Assembly: GCF_036370855.1 (NCBI RefSeq)
Contig: NC_088117.1
Location: forward strand, 5,146,001-5,210,000
Source of the DNA: Dromaius novaehollandiae
Lineage: Eukaryota > Chordata > Aves > Casuariiformes > Dromaiidae
DNA length: 64,000 nucleotides
Direction of reading: 5' to 3'
Shown here: one piece after another, positions 34,346 through 48,995 of the stretch
Numbering within the stretch: the first letter of the stretch is position 1
How the letters are laid out: each line of letters begins with the position of its first letter
The notes under the pieces: generated by a model
The model's input: the letters and a program-made list of their open reading frames with translations, nothing else
Told to the model about the DNA's origin: nothing
Database searches by the model: none
Made by a program: the position numbers and the translations under genes

Positions 34346-37300
34346 TGCTGTTCTCGGCTAAAAGCTTCCTCACATTGTTGTAATTTGAAGAAGGACGTCC
34401 CTGAATAACTTAGTTCAGTACCACATAGCTACAATTACTCCAACTTGCTGTTGGTCATTTTCAGAGAATAGTTATTATGTTTAACCAAAAAATGTGTCCT
34501 GTGGATGAATTGGTGAACATAGGCTGATAAAAACACACACAACATACTAGTTAAAGTTGAAATTCTGTTGTCCTTACCTTGTGTTATAGTTTTGTGTGGC
34601 AGTTCATGGAGTCATTGGGGGAACCACAAGGTGGTCAGAGCACCCAGTATTGTCAACACAAAAGGTCAGTTTAGGAAGGAAAGTATGAGTGGTTGTGGAG
34701 TCCCTTTCATTATATCAGTTCAGGCTATATTTGTAACTTCCTTAGTAGAGAGAAGTTTTTAAACAACATTATCAGCTCAACGGTAACCTAAAATACACAT
34801 AATTAACCTGCAAAGAAATTGTCTCCTTTTTTGGAAATTGGCTCCTTTTTTTTGTTCCCCCACTCTGGTGCATTTAAAAAATAGTAATAATAATTCCTTA
34901 TAGCTCAGCTAGATTACAGTCAGTTACCAGTGAACAAGGCTCAAACGAAATAGTTCAAACACCGATTATTGAAAATATAGACGGGAAAAATACCAACCTT
35001 TTAATACTGTTCAACTGGAGAGAAACACAACTAATCAAATATCATCAAAGGCATAATGCAAATCGGATTGTTTTAACACTGTAGTTCTGAGAACTTGAGG
35101 TGTTAGTTATAACACAGCTACAAAATTTTCAGAAAAATACATTATTTTTAATCTGATAGTAGCCTTTTATCACTTATGCTGTGACCAGCATAATACCCAT
35201 ACAAAATGAAACAAGAAAAGCCTTTTAAATTTGGTTGACAGATTTAAGACAGTGCCTTAATGTTATTCTGACATAGAGATGTTTGTATTCCAAATGAAGT
35301 GTCTTTGTTGCAAGTACATTCTGTACTTGCACAAGTCCAGGCATGGGACTTGATTTCCAAAATGTGAAGTTACCTTAACACAACACACTTACTTTTCAGA
35401 TGCAGGTGTATGCTCTTTTTGGGTTCAGCCTCCTTGCTGAACTTGTCTGAAGGATTTGCATCTCATGGCAGTGAGCTCACAAATTCTCTACGTGCTCATT
35501 TTGGCTTGAGAAGCACCTCCTCCTGATTGATATTCAAGTCAAGGATGGAGGCCTGAAGTCCTCTTCACAGTGCCGAGCCTGAGATAGCTCACAGATCCTC
35601 CAAAGATCTTTTGCAACTTTAAAATTTGCTTTATATGTTTTTGCACAGAGATTGTAATGCAGCATTGATGATTGGCAATGAAACCGAAACCAAGAAGGGC
35701 AGTAGAAGATACTCCATCTCCCTGCAGCCTGTATTTGCTGGTTGATGCACTTAGGCTGAGCTCGTGCCCACCACTGTGAGAGACGTTCACACTCAGTATG
35801 GCAAAGTGTAGCAGTTAGGCCTGTAGACTTCCTTGATCAATAAGCTTGTAAGGCTGACCTCTGCTTTGACTATTTAGGCTAACAGTACAGGTTTAGGCCA
35901 GTGGTTTTGGCAGCAAAGCCTTCATTGACTAAAAGGGTGAAGATTCAAGTCCTGTGTTTGGGTTTGGCATTGCCCTCAACACTATCCCCAAGAGAGATTC
36001 TTGTGCCAATTAGTGGCTCAGTCAAAATCTGTGGCTCAGTTGGCACCATCTGCACCCATTTTGCATCACCAGCCCCTCTTGTCATCACTTTCATTGGCAG
36101 AGTCCTCAGTCCCCTCTAGTGCAGGCCTTGTACCACATCAATGAAGGCATCTCTTCAGCCACTGAGAGCTCACATCTAATTCCAGGTATTTCCTCCACCA
36201 AAGTTCAGTCTAACAATAGCAGAAGAAAGGGAAAAGAGCCCTCAGTCTTTATTAAGTTCAACCACAGATGTGGTGGCAGTGCAACAACATCATGACACCT
36301 TCAGTCTGCATTATAACCTTCTTGTGATCCCTTTGGCATCTTGGACAAAGTGCTCAGGTACTTTGGTGGTGTGCTTCAGTTACCATCCTGGTGCATCAGA
36401 GCTGATTCCCAGCAGCAGAGCTGTTTTTTTGTTTTCTGTTTTTTTTTTTTTTTTTCTCCCCTGCCTTTCCTTCTGGCACCTCTACAAAAATATTTTGCTC
36501 CAAAGAGCTGAGATTCTATTCTGTAGTCAGGTAGCAAGGATGTTAGCGATGCACAGAGATATGAGTACAGTGGGAGCTTCTGAGCAGAAGAGCTGTAAAT
36601 ATTGTGGTGCCAACCAGATCATCTCTCCTCTTTTTTAATAGCCTACAGGAAAAAACAAAAGCCTGGTTATGATTATCCACACAGCAGGCTTTATCCAAGA
36701 ACATCTGTCTAACTTCTTTATATTAATTTCATGAGAATGGGGCAGAAAGTATGTAGTTCCAGAATAAGATTTGCAAATATTGTTCAGCTTTTCTTTATTT
36801 CTGCAGTTCTGGGAAAATAAGAACATGTTAAGATCATGCAGTCTGCCCCTATACAAAAAGAAGGAGCAAAGAGGGACACACTCGCCAGAAAGACATGTTC
36901 CTTGTGTTTGGGATATTGCTGGTTACAAAATAAGGAAGGCTTTGGACTCATGACACCTACCTTGGCTCCCTTTCAGAAAGCTTGAAACAAACATCAAGGA
37001 ACCATAGGAAATTATGCTCTGCATGTGCCATTTGATGTGGCAAACTGTTGCACCATACTATGGTTAGCAAAGCCATTCTTGTCATGTAATATTGAGTTTG
37101 CACATCAGGCTTCACCACAGGATTGCATGGACAGATAAGAAAACCTTCCCCTTGATGCTTTCTTAGGAAAATACTGATGAAATTCCTGAAAGATTAGAAG
37201 TTACTGGAGTGTCTTCAAACAACCTCAATTCACACAGTCTACTGAATACTAGCTGGAAATCCCCCCAGAATAACTGACCCTGGGGACAAGCTTTTTCAAC

Positions 37301-40300
37301 ATCCGTGTGTACCCTGTAGGCTCCAGCAGACCTTTCGTTCTGCGTAAGCAAGGGACAGGGATGGGATGTGCAAGCTCCAGAGTCTGTTTACAGTACCTGC
37401 CTGCACACCCAGGTGACACTGACACAAAGAATTGAAGTCCAGTGCCCTGCTGATCTCACTCTTTTCTGTGGCTCCTTCCACCACTTGTATTGTGCAGTTC
37501 CGTAAAGCATGGCGTTACATCCCATCGGCTCACTAAAGATTAAGGGTATTGGCATGTTCAAATCGTACATAAAATAGACTCTAAATACATGTTTGAGAAA
37601 TCTGTGGAGACTGCTATAGTAGTTTTCAACAGTGATGCTTATGGCAGAGCCTTATTTGAAGAGCAGACCATGCTGTACCATATAGGCCACACCAGTAGCA
37701 CTGAAAGCAAGAGGGCTCTGGTTAATCTACAGCCTCCGTTGTCTACATACAGACAATTGAACAGTGGCTACTTCAGGGCTCCTTCACAGAGTTTCTGATC
37801 AAACCAAATTCTTAACTCTCTTTCCTTCTCTCTCTCTCAATGGAAACCTTTTCACAAGGTTTCCTTGCTAAGTAGGGTCAACTTATTCCAGTGGTGGGAG
37901 GCATAAATGATGTCCTTATCTAACCTTTTCTAGAGGTTAGAAGAGTTAAAAGAAACACTACTTGATTCCCAACAAAGGAGTTAGTTTCCACCTAATCCTA
38001 AACACTGAAAGGAACAGGAGAAAATCGTCAATGATCTTCAATTCAGGAAGCTTGAGGACTTAATCCCCTGACTTGAAGAGGCTATTGTGCAGCTCTTGAC
38101 ATCAAGGACTCATTCACACAGGTATCAAGCAGGCATACAGCAAATATCTGAGGTTTTGTCTAGGGATTCAGTGTTTAGTGTCCAATTCTTTGATTAGCAG
38201 CTTCCCTAAGGCTGTTTATAAGGTGGAATGGTGGCACTCTCAAGGCCAGAGTTGCTGTAGCTTGGTGGTTGGCACCCAAAAGCCAAGTCCCAACAGGAAA
38301 TCCTCTCTTTGCTCTGTTTATTCTGTCCTCTGTTCCAGATGTCAGGGATGTTAATCAGCTAGGAGGAGTTACATCTGTTCCTGTGCTAACAACTGACATT
38401 TATAAGTCTAGTACTGAATTCTGATATAGGCTAAACTGAAGTGCTAAAGAAACTGTTCCTATGCATACGATTACACGCCCTAGAAACAGTAGGAGTTTGC
38501 TAGATTTAGCTTGACCCACAGTCATCTTTTCCAACAGTTTTTTTCAAGAAACATTTTTTCCCCGAGACTCATAGGACTCGTGTTTTTTTTTATGGACATT
38601 ATCCGTCATGTAAAAAGATCACTGTCTGGTCAAACTGCAGGATGCTTGGAATGGAGACAGCCTGTAAAATCTTTGGAGTAAACTACCAGAGATCATTAAG
38701 AATCCTTGTGGGAGACGGTAGATTAAAGCTTTATTACACCCTCCAGTACTAATGCAGCCCCATTTGGCTCTAGCTGTGGAACCCCACATCGAAGCTTTGC
38801 AAGCTGAGAGGCTGCAGGCTCAGCGGGGACCAAGTTTGCTTCTTGCTGCTCTGGAACAACGAGCCGTCCGGGCCTAGCTGCCCTGCAGGCACGGAGGCTA
38901 TCCAGCAACTCCATTACTAGCCTCTGTTTAAACAAACAAGGTGGAGTTCTTCCCCGCCATGTCCTGAAAAGTAGCAGCATATATTAGGCTGGTTTATTCT
39001 CTTTGCTGATCAACTCGCATTACACGGTCTCACGCACAGACCCACAGTTTGATCATATCTAAAATATCTCACTACGGGGCTTCACATTAATCAGGCTGTT
39101 TTTCTCCCAGATACATTGGGGTACAACCTCTCTTCAACAGTGAGTGTGAGGTGCCTCTTATGTTTCTAATTAGCGGCAACTGGAGCATTCTGCAAATTCA
39201 GGAGGTTGGACCTTTCACATAAGAGAGAGATGCAAAGCACTGGCTATTTCTGTGCCAAGCTTAACCAGCTGCATTACTTCATACATTTGCATTTCTCATC
39301 CTATCTTTCAGAGTCCTTTTCTGATAGGAATTTAAGTCCATTTCTTGTAAGCAATACCTGCCCCTTGAGGAAATATGGAGCAGCCACCTTCACCACACTT
39401 CCTTTATGCCATCCACAAGCATGATGCATTTGACTTTGCTCCTCACTGGGATAGCTGGATTTGGGCAAACACTATTATAGTTGTTTTTTCCTAAAGATCT
39501 CTTCACTGTTTGCTGCCAGTGGAAATGTACAGAAATCTTTCAGGAAGAAAGGCTGCTGACTTGTGCTATGTCCTGGGGGACTTTACTCTGTGCAGTCACA
39601 CTTCAAACCCTCGGCATTTTTGATGCCTTCACATAGTGGGTTCGCAGGGCTCAGGAGAGGGGGTGAGAAGGATGAGGTGAATTTTCTTTATATAGTCTCA
39701 GCTGTAAATGTTGATGTGAGCAGAGGCATGAATACTGGCCCAGCAGATGTGGCTCTGCCCGGTATCTGTGAACTTTATGCCGGGGGGAGAAACTCAACAC
39801 AGAAGTGTGATTACTCAGAGGGAAAAAAAAAAAAAAGCGGTTTCTAGAAGTAATTCATCTTTCTTGAATAGCTTGAATAGTAAAATACTTTTTTATGTTG
39901 CAGAGGGCTTGCTTACAGCTGCAGTAGATAGAGAGACTGGGAAAAGAGATGCATGTTCTGAGCAGAGTTAACAGATAATACTGTGTCAGTGCTATGATTT
40001 CTGGAGCAGCAATGTTTTTAATGTAGCTGTGACAGCTGAAACTCAGATCTTCTGCAGGTTTCTGGAGAGGGGTGGTGTCTTTTCTCAAGTCAACTAATAA
40101 TATTAGGAAAAAAAGATGAGTTAGGCAAAGAAGCACTTATGTGCCTGGAATCTTGTCCTTTTTTTCCCAAATTTATCAGTTGATCCAAAAAAAAGGTATG
40201 ATTTCTTCCAGTGAGTCATTGCTTGTGATTTTTTGTGGACTTTGGTTTTTTTTAGTTTGCTAGCCTGGTTTCAGAGGTATGAGAAGGAGTGTGTGTGGCA

Positions 40301-43300
40301 GGGGATTTGTGTGTATGTATAAATTTGATAGCTGGAACTTAGTGAGGAGGGGATTAATTAAATGGAAAAGTGAGGGAAAATAGGAAAGTCTTGGAAAAGA
40401 ATGAAGGAGAATGCAGAGGCAGATCTGTAGGGAGCAGCATGAAGTACAGTTTGTGTTATCTGCCCTTGTTTGGACTTCTTCAGCACCGTTTCCTGATGCT
40501 TTAAGTCTTTGGTTGCCTCTTCCCTGTGCGGTCTTCCTTCTTTCCCCAAGACATGTTGTCCCATGAGTATAGGCTCTCTGCTTTGCGCGGTTTGGGGCTG
40601 GGGGAAAACCAAGAAGCGAATGTCTCCTTTTATCTCTTATCAACTTCAGTGAGAGGAATGAACTATCCCTCAAACCCAGCATCAGGACACTGTGGAGCTG
40701 TCCTGTCACTTTTGTGCCTATCCTCTGCTAAGATATGTTTGTGCACACTGATTGCAGAGGCCAGTTTCAAAATACATGTAATGTATTCCACTCCACTGGC
40801 TATATGTCAAGAATATCCATTGAATTCATCCTATACAGTCTTGAAAGTTTCTCTGTGTGTCTATCTGGGAGGGATGAAGAGTGTGGGTGAACAGAGGGGT
40901 TGCAGACAGTTGCTGGTAATAATTTCTTTAGAGCTATCACAAAAGGCAGTGATGCATAGCCTCATGACAGATCCTTTAGGATTATTATGAGATACTGTGG
41001 AACCACTTCAATATTTACTGAATGTTATGAGTGTTCATAAAAGCTGTGTTGTAAAAAAGCGTGATATTGATAGCAGCAGTCATTTTTCATCCAATAGGAC
41101 CAGATTCACTGGGAAGTAGGATGGATATATCCTCATCCCACAATCTTGTGGGATGTTTAGACTAGGAATACAGATGGCTACTGTCGATAACAATTCCTTG
41201 TTTGCTCAATTATAGCATTGGCTGAAGCAGAGTTAAAGGACCAACATACAGTGGAGGAAGATTAGGAGTACTTGAAATCCTGTCCTTCAGTTTTGTTCTG
41301 AGCAGATTTGCAGCTTTGGAGTTTCTCAGGTAAACTCAGCTGAAGCTTCCAATTTCAGCATCCCAAATTAAAATAAATTTGCAAGTGTTTCCAGGTTCAT
41401 TAATAATGGGTGGGTGGCTCCACCATCAGAGTCGTTGCTCTCAGCTTCCAAAAGGCTCCAGGGAGAGCTGCACTGAGGAAACTTCTTGGAGTACTTAAAT
41501 GTTTGGGGTATGAAAATCTAATAAACCTGCAAAAAGCCAGGAAATTTGGAGGGAAGGCTGAAACGCCATACCTAGTGCACCCTACTGGGTCTTCGTATTT
41601 CAGAACACGTTATGTCTGTTCGTTGAAATATCTCCAGTACGGGGTTCTTTAGGGTGGAGTTTCACCTTTAACTCTAAATTTCCTGGCATATGTGGGTTTG
41701 AAGTACACACTTAACTTTTCCCCTGTGCTGTTTTTCATTTTTAATTTCCTTTTTCTTTTAAAGGAGGGACCCTGCTAGAGGGACCCCTGCTAGAAAGGGA
41801 CCCCACTGAATTCAAGATCAGAGTTTTTGGCCTAATTTGATCTTTCTGAAATTCTTCAGGAGAACTAGGTTCAACAAATTTTTTCTATTGTTGTTTTAAA
41901 GTCTCTTGTGGCTGATCCACCTTAGTGAAAAAGATGGATAGATTCTGTGCATTGCAGACCAGTCATTTTAGAAGGTACACAGATGCTTAAAAAAGTGTCT
42001 AACAAAACCTGGAAACATTGGACAACTCACATAAATTCTAGCTAAAGATCTGCTCATGGCCATTGGTATGTGTGAGCTGTTTGTTGTTAAATGTATTATT
42101 TCCTTCCATTCAGTACTCCCAGAAGAAATCCATGTTTGCTGTTGATGCTTGCGGGGTAACATCGGTGACAGCAGAATTGTGGAAACAACAGAGGTTTGGA
42201 ATGAGCATACTGGCAATCACCTGCAATGATTTTTAAAATAATTTTTGCCCTAGGCATTGAAAAGATTTGCCATCATTAATTTATGTGAGGGCAACTTCAG
42301 CAGAGGGATCTTGAATTAAAAGGCTTTGGAGAATAAAATACTTTCTGCTGCCTCAAAATGCATCCTTTGAGTTATACTGACAGTATCATATGGAATAACT
42401 TTGCTTCTCATGCTATATCCTTGCAGTGCCAATTCATAGAGGACTTCAGTCAAAAGCTATGGCAGTTGATTTCTCCGGCACAGGACTCTGTTGGCTTTTC
42501 AAGTCATTCACCTCAGCCTTATAGAGAGAATTTACCTTAGTGAAACATCCCCAGGGAAATTTGAAAATTGGTGAAGTTATGTGGCTATTGGCTTTGTAAC
42601 TGCCTGCAGTCTCAGACCAGGTGTGTTATAAGTGTCGAGAGCCTGGGCCTGGTTTCCAGAGGACTTGAGGCTCCTGTACCATTTCCCTTTAGACCCTCGC
42701 AAGGCTGCGGCATTGCTTGGACTTTGGGTGGAAGTTCCTGAAACTCAGCAATTCTTGAAGAGTTTCAAGAATTTTGGCTCATGCAAATGAAAATGCAAAG
42801 TGGGACTTTGGGAGAAAGGCCCTGAACTTTGCTGTTCAGATGTAGGTGTCAGGTGCTTCATCACCAACCGCTCTGTCTGCGACGGGGCAGGTACCCAGAG
42901 ATGATGGGAAATTCCCTGCATCCTCTGCTGAGCTGAATACTTTTCATTCAGACAAATAAAAACACTCTGCTGCTTTACTGGGAGACAATATGCCTCTCCC
43001 TTCATCCTTTTCAGTATGCTCCACTCAACATCCTTGTGTGTATTTCCAGCCTTGACTTGTAAGAGGAACTGCAGCTGGTTGGTTTGAATTTCCCCAGAGT
43101 TACCCGGAGTGCTGGTGAAAGCACAGGAAGGGCAGAAATGCTTTAATCAGTTAAATCAGTCAGACAGAAAAGTAGCATAGACCTTAAAATTTACCCCTGC
43201 GACTCTTAATAATAGCAGTGATGAAGTCTTTGTTCTATTTTTTTAAGTACTAGAGTTTATTGGGATTTGGCTGAAGGGTGGAGGGAGGAAGACGGGGCAG

Positions 43301-45719
43301 AGGGGGTTGCTAGGTTTAAAAAAAGAAAATGTCAGTGAGAAAATGGAAATACCCTGATGTTTCTTCAGCCCGTGCTGGAGTCAGTCTCTCTCTCCCTCTC
43401 TTGCAGGCAAGGGGCTCCTTTTCCGTTAACTTGACTATGGCCTTATTTAATCAGTTTGCTCTGACATGGAGCCAAGAAAGGGCTTTGCTGTGTGATGCTG
43501 GGTCCTGTGTGCGTTCAGGCATCCACAGCTGTTCCCTAGCAAGGGTTGGCTTTTGACTACTGAGGTATTTTTTTATAGCCACAGAGGGCAACTATTAATA
43601 GATGAGTTTTACCGAAACACAGAACTACGCAGCGTGGTGTGGAGGGGAAGAGGGAAACCTGTGTGATTTATGCCAGGAAAATTCCATGTTGAAATTATAC
43701 TGAAAGACACAATAAAATGAATACGCCAAGAAGGGGATTTAATCTGTTTCTTGGGCCTTGCCAACATATCTTCTCCATTAATGATTTGCCCCATCACATG
43801 AAGGATGTTGCTGAATTATTTCTTCAGCCTTAAACAGCAGAAGTTATACTAAGGATAAAGATAAGAAACATAGACAGAAAATATCAGCATTTCTGAAATT
43901 TGATTAGACTGTGAAAGAAATACCAAAAGGAAGCACGGGCATTCCTGACCCTTAAGACATTTCAGTTTGATCAGACCCAGGATTAGGGGTAAGTTGTGAA
44001 GAATTCCACACTGTGTGGTAGGAACTAGCTGATCAGGAGTTTGCGTCTTTGCTTATTGATTCATTTCTAATTTCCATGATCCAATATAATGAGGCTTGTG
44101 CCCTTGTCAGACTTGCAAATTATGTTTGTATCCAAGAAGACAAGTGAGGGAGCATTGAGCAGAAAGGAAAGAGGTTGTTGATTTAAGCTTCTTTTGCAGT
44201 CAGAGCTCAGCCATTGATTTAAAAAGCAAAATAATATCCAGAGGATATCAATTAATAGACCTATCACTGTAATCATCTACATAATTTTTGTGCACTTTCC
44301 AAAGGCACAAAAGGGAATTATATGCTCAAGGCAATACCCACTGGCTTTCCATGAGAGGTTGCATCTAAATCCCCTTTACCCTTTTAAAAGCTTTTTCTTA
44401 ACTTATTTTGTGTTTGGCTGATTTATATATTTGCTTTGTTTAATTAAAAATGAGACAGGGAGAGATTAACTGGTGAAAAAAATTAAGTAAATAAAGAAAT
44501 ATGATACACTCGTTCAGAGAGTGTGGGTAGACCTCAGAAAGGCCAAAGCTTGGTTTGTTTCAAGTGAGCATCACAAAGTTTGGAAACATTTCCAAACTGT
44601 CTGAACTGCTTAGACTTGCAAAACTGGTAGGGAACAATTACAAAATGGTGTTTTTCTGTCATCTCCTGATTTCCATGAGTCTTGAAGATGCTCTATTCCT
44701 GCTTTCAGGACTCTCAGCAGGTGTAGACCCCCAGTACAAGTATGAATCAAGAATTAAATCTGAAAGTCCTTATAGCTGATGTGGAGAGGTAGGAACTTCC
44801 ACTAGCATGCAGAGCACCTAGGTTTGAGGCTGAAAATAGGTGCGTATGTAAATGCTATGCACAGTTTATATCAGGCTTCCCCATCAGACTGCATTCCTTA
44901 ACAGTCATTCAATCATTTCTATTTTTATGGATATAATATTGTTCCAAATGTATGTTATGGCTTCTGTCTGGACACCTCTAAGAAAAAGGATGTCGTAAAT
45001 TACTCATCCTAATCTCTTTGAAGTCCATAGAAAGATTGAACTCCCAAAGACATTGGTCTTTGGCTTGGATCTCCACATCCAGAGCAAGAGTGAAGTAGAG
45101 AGCCTTCCTGAGACAGAAGTGCAATAGCTAAGAGGGAAGCTCCTACAGAACAGCATTGCACTAGAGTAGGTAGAAGAAATGTTTTGGGTAAGGATTGATG
45201 GCAACAGTTCACAGCATTATGAAAATTACTTCCCTTTTGCCGCCAGCCTTTTTACCACTGTTGCATCAGCGCCAAACACCAGAATTCACTCACGAATTCT
45301 TCCAGAATTGATCAGTCGTGATAAACTTCCAAACACAAAGCAAAATGCTTCCGTCAGACACATCAGGGTGTTTCTCCCACTTTGCCTCAAGATGCCTGTG
45401 CCATTTTATTCTGTCCTTGCATTGGGTTGGATTCAAATAAGGGCTAAGAGTTCCTGGCTTCCTCCTCCTATACTCAGAAATCCTCTAATAGTTTTACTTT
45501 GGGGCATAGATTTATTCATGTGTTTTTGCTTTAAAATGGCTTGTTTTGTTTTAGAAAAGCAGCCTCAACCCTTTCGCTATTCTTGACTTAATCAGACACA
45601 AAGTTCTCTTTGATCTATCTGGGAATGATAGATGAAGCACTTCCAGTTTTTGATCTAGAAAACTGTCAGAGAGAGAGAATCTAAAAGGTGGTTCCAGGAT
45701 GTCTTCTCCTGCACCTCCT
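34346..45719. other. intron 2 block, unique sequence
   Basis: I see no gene. A T-rich run lies at about 36422-36457, a 14-nt A run near 39822, and a degenerate GGGACCC-type tandem repeat at 41764-41804. A possible tRNA-derived SINE relic near 35893-35955 (GGCCAGTGGT, then GATTCAAGTCC about 50 nt on) is too weak to call. Confidence 0.5.
41764..41804 (+). repeat. degenerate tandem repeat, about 17-nt unit
   Basis: GAGGGACCCTGCTA is followed by GAGGGACCCCTGCTA and AAGGGACCCC, about two and a half imperfect copies. It is small and has no apparent coding role. Confidence 0.7.
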
Positions 45720-45738
45720 CCCCCCCCCCCCCCCCCCC
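45720..45738 (+). repeat. homopolymer tract, 19 C
   Basis: Nineteen C in a row, then GCCC. It is the second long pure C tract in the window. The length is subject to slippage and sequencing error. Confidence 0.9.
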
Positions 45739-48700
45739 GCCCAGTATAACAATGCAGGATCTCAGGTTTTACAAGGTTCTTGAGATATATGCGAGCTGGC
45801 AGCAGTGGAGGTGTAAAGGTGGGGAAATTCATAATGGGCCCTCTCTGTCTTTGTTGGGGAGATGCAAGACATTTCGTGTCAACGTAAGTTTTAGAAATTC
45901 AGGTTTGTATAATTAGGGGTCTCTGTGTGGGAATCAATAGACAAAAATGGCAGCTTGCAGTTTTGGCTGGATCTTTTCTGAAGCTAGGTTTGTACTCATC
46001 AAGAGGTTAAGTCCTGTAGAAAAGTAAGAGTGGCAGTTTTTAGTGACATGTTGCCTAAACATTACTGCAGTAAACCAGAGTGAAAGTTGATGCATGGTTG
46101 AGATATGAAAGTCAAGTGACAGAGGGAGCAAGTGTCACAGGGAAGGCAAAAGTTAGACTGCATGGACTGCCTACCGTGATTACACTTATGGCAAAAGCAG
46201 GTCAAGATATCTGCCATGGAGGAAAATTAGTTTTCCCCTTCTTATGTTAGCATTCAACAAAAGAGAACAGACCATTGTATAGCACTTTGCTAGAGGTCTG
46301 TGTTTGATTCAAGTAGATCCACAGGTGCCAAAACAGGCAATTTCTACAGTCATGTCTGAAGGCCAAATATATGGGTATGATTTCCTATAGTTTACTGTTA
46401 CATGCTGGATCAGTATTGCAGCTTTTATAAGCTGCCAGTCCAATTTTGTAGGGTTTTGGGAAATGTGTCCTCCAGGGAATGTTTACAATCAGTCTTATGT
46501 TTTGGATTGATAACGCCTGCTCTCTGATATGTGTGTTAGCAGATCCATATGTGAAGCAACACAAATGTCCTTCCATCTGCCTAGTACCTCAGCATCTGAG
46601 TTGTCTGCTGCCCACTGTTTATTTAAGGGATCTTTTCTGCTTGACATACTCTTCGGTTCAAGAAACTTCAGCTCTCCAAAGCACATGGGTGGAATGCTAT
46701 TTGCTTTACCTTGTATCTATGCAGAAGATCTAGGTCCTGCGTGGGTGGGGAGGAAGCCCAAAAGAGTGGTAGTTCTTGAGTGCTTGAAAAGGCACATTTA
46801 CATCTTTCCTCCTGTGCTTGTCTTGAGCTTGAGGGATAGAAATGAGGGATGGGATTTTCATGTTAGGGAGTTGCGTATGTTAGCAATGCCTGTTACTAGT
46901 CAGTGCTGCCACATGTTTCCTCTCTCAACACTAGTCACTTGACAAAGTCCTAAGTCTTCTCTCCCACTCCTTCTTTTACTTTCTTTCTGTCTTCCTACTG
47001 GACAAAAATAAGAATTCAAAAAAATTTCTTGGATTTAGAAAAGACACCATCCACAGTATTTTCTTTCAGCAGCTCTGAGCTATTTCCATTGCAGGTGTGT
47101 TGGTGTTTCTGTCAGATCACCTGGCGATCTACTATGGATTCTGGGTACTTCAAAGCTGAAATGTTCTCATGTAAAATTTCTGTTTCAGCAACTGCCAATT
47201 TCTGTTTCAGCAACTGCCATTTTCTGTTTCCTTGTAATCTCTTCACTACTGGGAGAGAACCAGAGTAACCAGCCTTCATAGGTCTCAGAGTATTTAGTGG
47301 TTCTTTGAATCTGACTGTTCAACTTTCTTTTTTTCTTAAAAGCTATGTTCAGGACTTCATTGTTGAAGATAAAGACCTAGCAACATGACCCATCTATACT
47401 CCAAACCCCCAGGCAATTAAAAGATGTAAATATTGGTTCTTTGTTGAAAAGGGGAAAAGAACCTCATGAACTTTGAAAACTTGAGGCTTTTAGTGCTAGG
47501 ACATAAGCTTTTCTTAGTTTCCCTTAACTGAGGTCTCCATCAGCAGGCTATGTTTTTTGCAGTCTCACTTAGGTGCCTCCTAACCTTCCGTGCATATGAT
47601 GAAAGAAGAAGAAATTTCAACCCATCTCATTTGAATTAGGTTTTCATTCCTTTCTCAGAAAGGAGGAAAACTGGGATTATCCTAACTGTAAGCCACTGAT
47701 GATCTGCCCATTGCAGGAAGACCGACATTAAGCACAATGCTGCCAGGAGGTTAAGAAATGAGATTTGGAAGTTCATGAGTTGTAAAAACAAAAACAGAAG
47801 AGAAGCGGCATCTCCAAAGCAATAGTGGTGTTTTGCAAGATGCATATTTGAGCTGGTTATTTTGGCCCATCAACTACAGAAGTATCTGTAATAAACATGC
47901 TAGGTCCTTTGTGGTTATATATGATTTTATTTTATTTTTTTTGCTGCTGTGGGCCTGATTCCAAGTCACTCTTTGTTCCAATAGCAATGTATATTTCACT
48001 CTGTGGCATGGGGTTTATGTGCAGGGAGGATTAGTGTCAAAAAATGAGATGAAAGGAGCAAAGAATTTGATCTTGTTCTTTTTTCATCCTGCATTTTTTA
48101 CTGTGGGTTAATTAGGGGAGATGCTAAAGGGGATAGCTAAATGTCCAGAACCCTTAAAATCCCAGCTGCAAGCCCTAGCAGGGGCAATGCAACAAGTCAC
48201 CCTTTTGAAGGAGCAGAAACCGTTTGCAATCCTACTGCCGGATGCTGTGAGCACCTCAAGACCGCAACACTCCCTAGCCAGACCTGCATCCTCAAAATCC
48301 CAGATCTTCTTGTGGCAGGTGACACACCAGAGTGCCAGGCAGAGCCCTGGCCTACCTTACCTGCCCACAGTTGCCTACTGGAAGGGCACACAGCATAGGC
48401 AGACACTGCTCAGCCAGGCACAGAGCAGTATCCATGCAGTAGGGTAACCCCATGCTTAGGTGTGCTGTAGAGCAGAGGGGACATGAGGAATTTCCCGGGG
48501 CTCTGGAAGTACCAAGCCTGGGTGACTCCAGACCTGGCACCCAAGGGTCATGGCAGCAAGAGACCTGGTTGGAAGGGCAATAAATATGACCTGAAACTTG
48601 ACCACAGAACCACTAGGATGGGGAAGAGATAGAAATGGCTGGAGTTTAATATTAATAGTAGGAATTGTTAGACAGCTTTAATACAGAGAGTTGCAGCAAG

Positions 48701-48899
48701 ACACTCCTATATTTGAAGGAAATTATATGTCAAAGCCCCAAGTTTCCTCTTGATTTCTAACATCCAGTCTGATTAACAGAGCCTCTACCTAACTCTTGAC
48801 TTAGATCATGGGAGTGATGACAGACTGCATTCCTGGTCTCTGGTGCTTTTCATAAAAAATCAGGTTTGTTCTGGTGACTGAAACCAAAATGTCCTTTGC
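45739..48899. other. intron 2 block, unique sequence with a splice-acceptor-like duplication
   Basis: I see no gene. The 22-nt duplication at 47175-47218 is listed separately. Open frames are short (at most about 137 codons at 46529-46942) and unlike known proteins. Confidence 0.5.
47175..47218 (+). repeat. 22-nt tandem duplication containing TTTCTGTTTCAG
   Basis: AATTTCTGTTTCAGCAACTG plus CC is repeated twice without mismatch, and a third partial copy (TTTTCTGTTTC) follows. Each copy contains a good match to a 3' splice acceptor (pyrimidine run then CAG). Confidence 0.9.
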
Positions 48900-48995
48900 T
48901 TGAACTATTGTGCAGTGTGCTATGCACGTATCTGTTGGTTGTTCTTGGAAGCTCTTTGGGATGAGAGGTGGTATGTAAATGCCAAATATTAGTAG
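48900..48995 (+). mobile_element. possible CORE-SINE 3' tail relic
   Basis: GAAGCTCTTTGGGATGAGAGG, followed by TGGTATGTAAATGCCAAATATT, resembles the AAGCGCTTTGAGATC...GGTGCTATATAAATGC end found in old amniote CORE-SINEs. It is short and diverged. Confidence 0.35.

Noticed and set aside
35893..35955. Possible tRNA-derived SINE or tRNA relic (A-box-like GGCCAGTGGT, B-box-like GATTCAAGTCC)
   Set aside because: The cloverleaf does not form and the box spacing is long; two short matches are not enough.
45179..45586. 135-codon open frame in intron 2
   Set aside because: Ordinary intron composition, starts near random sequence, and no domain seen.
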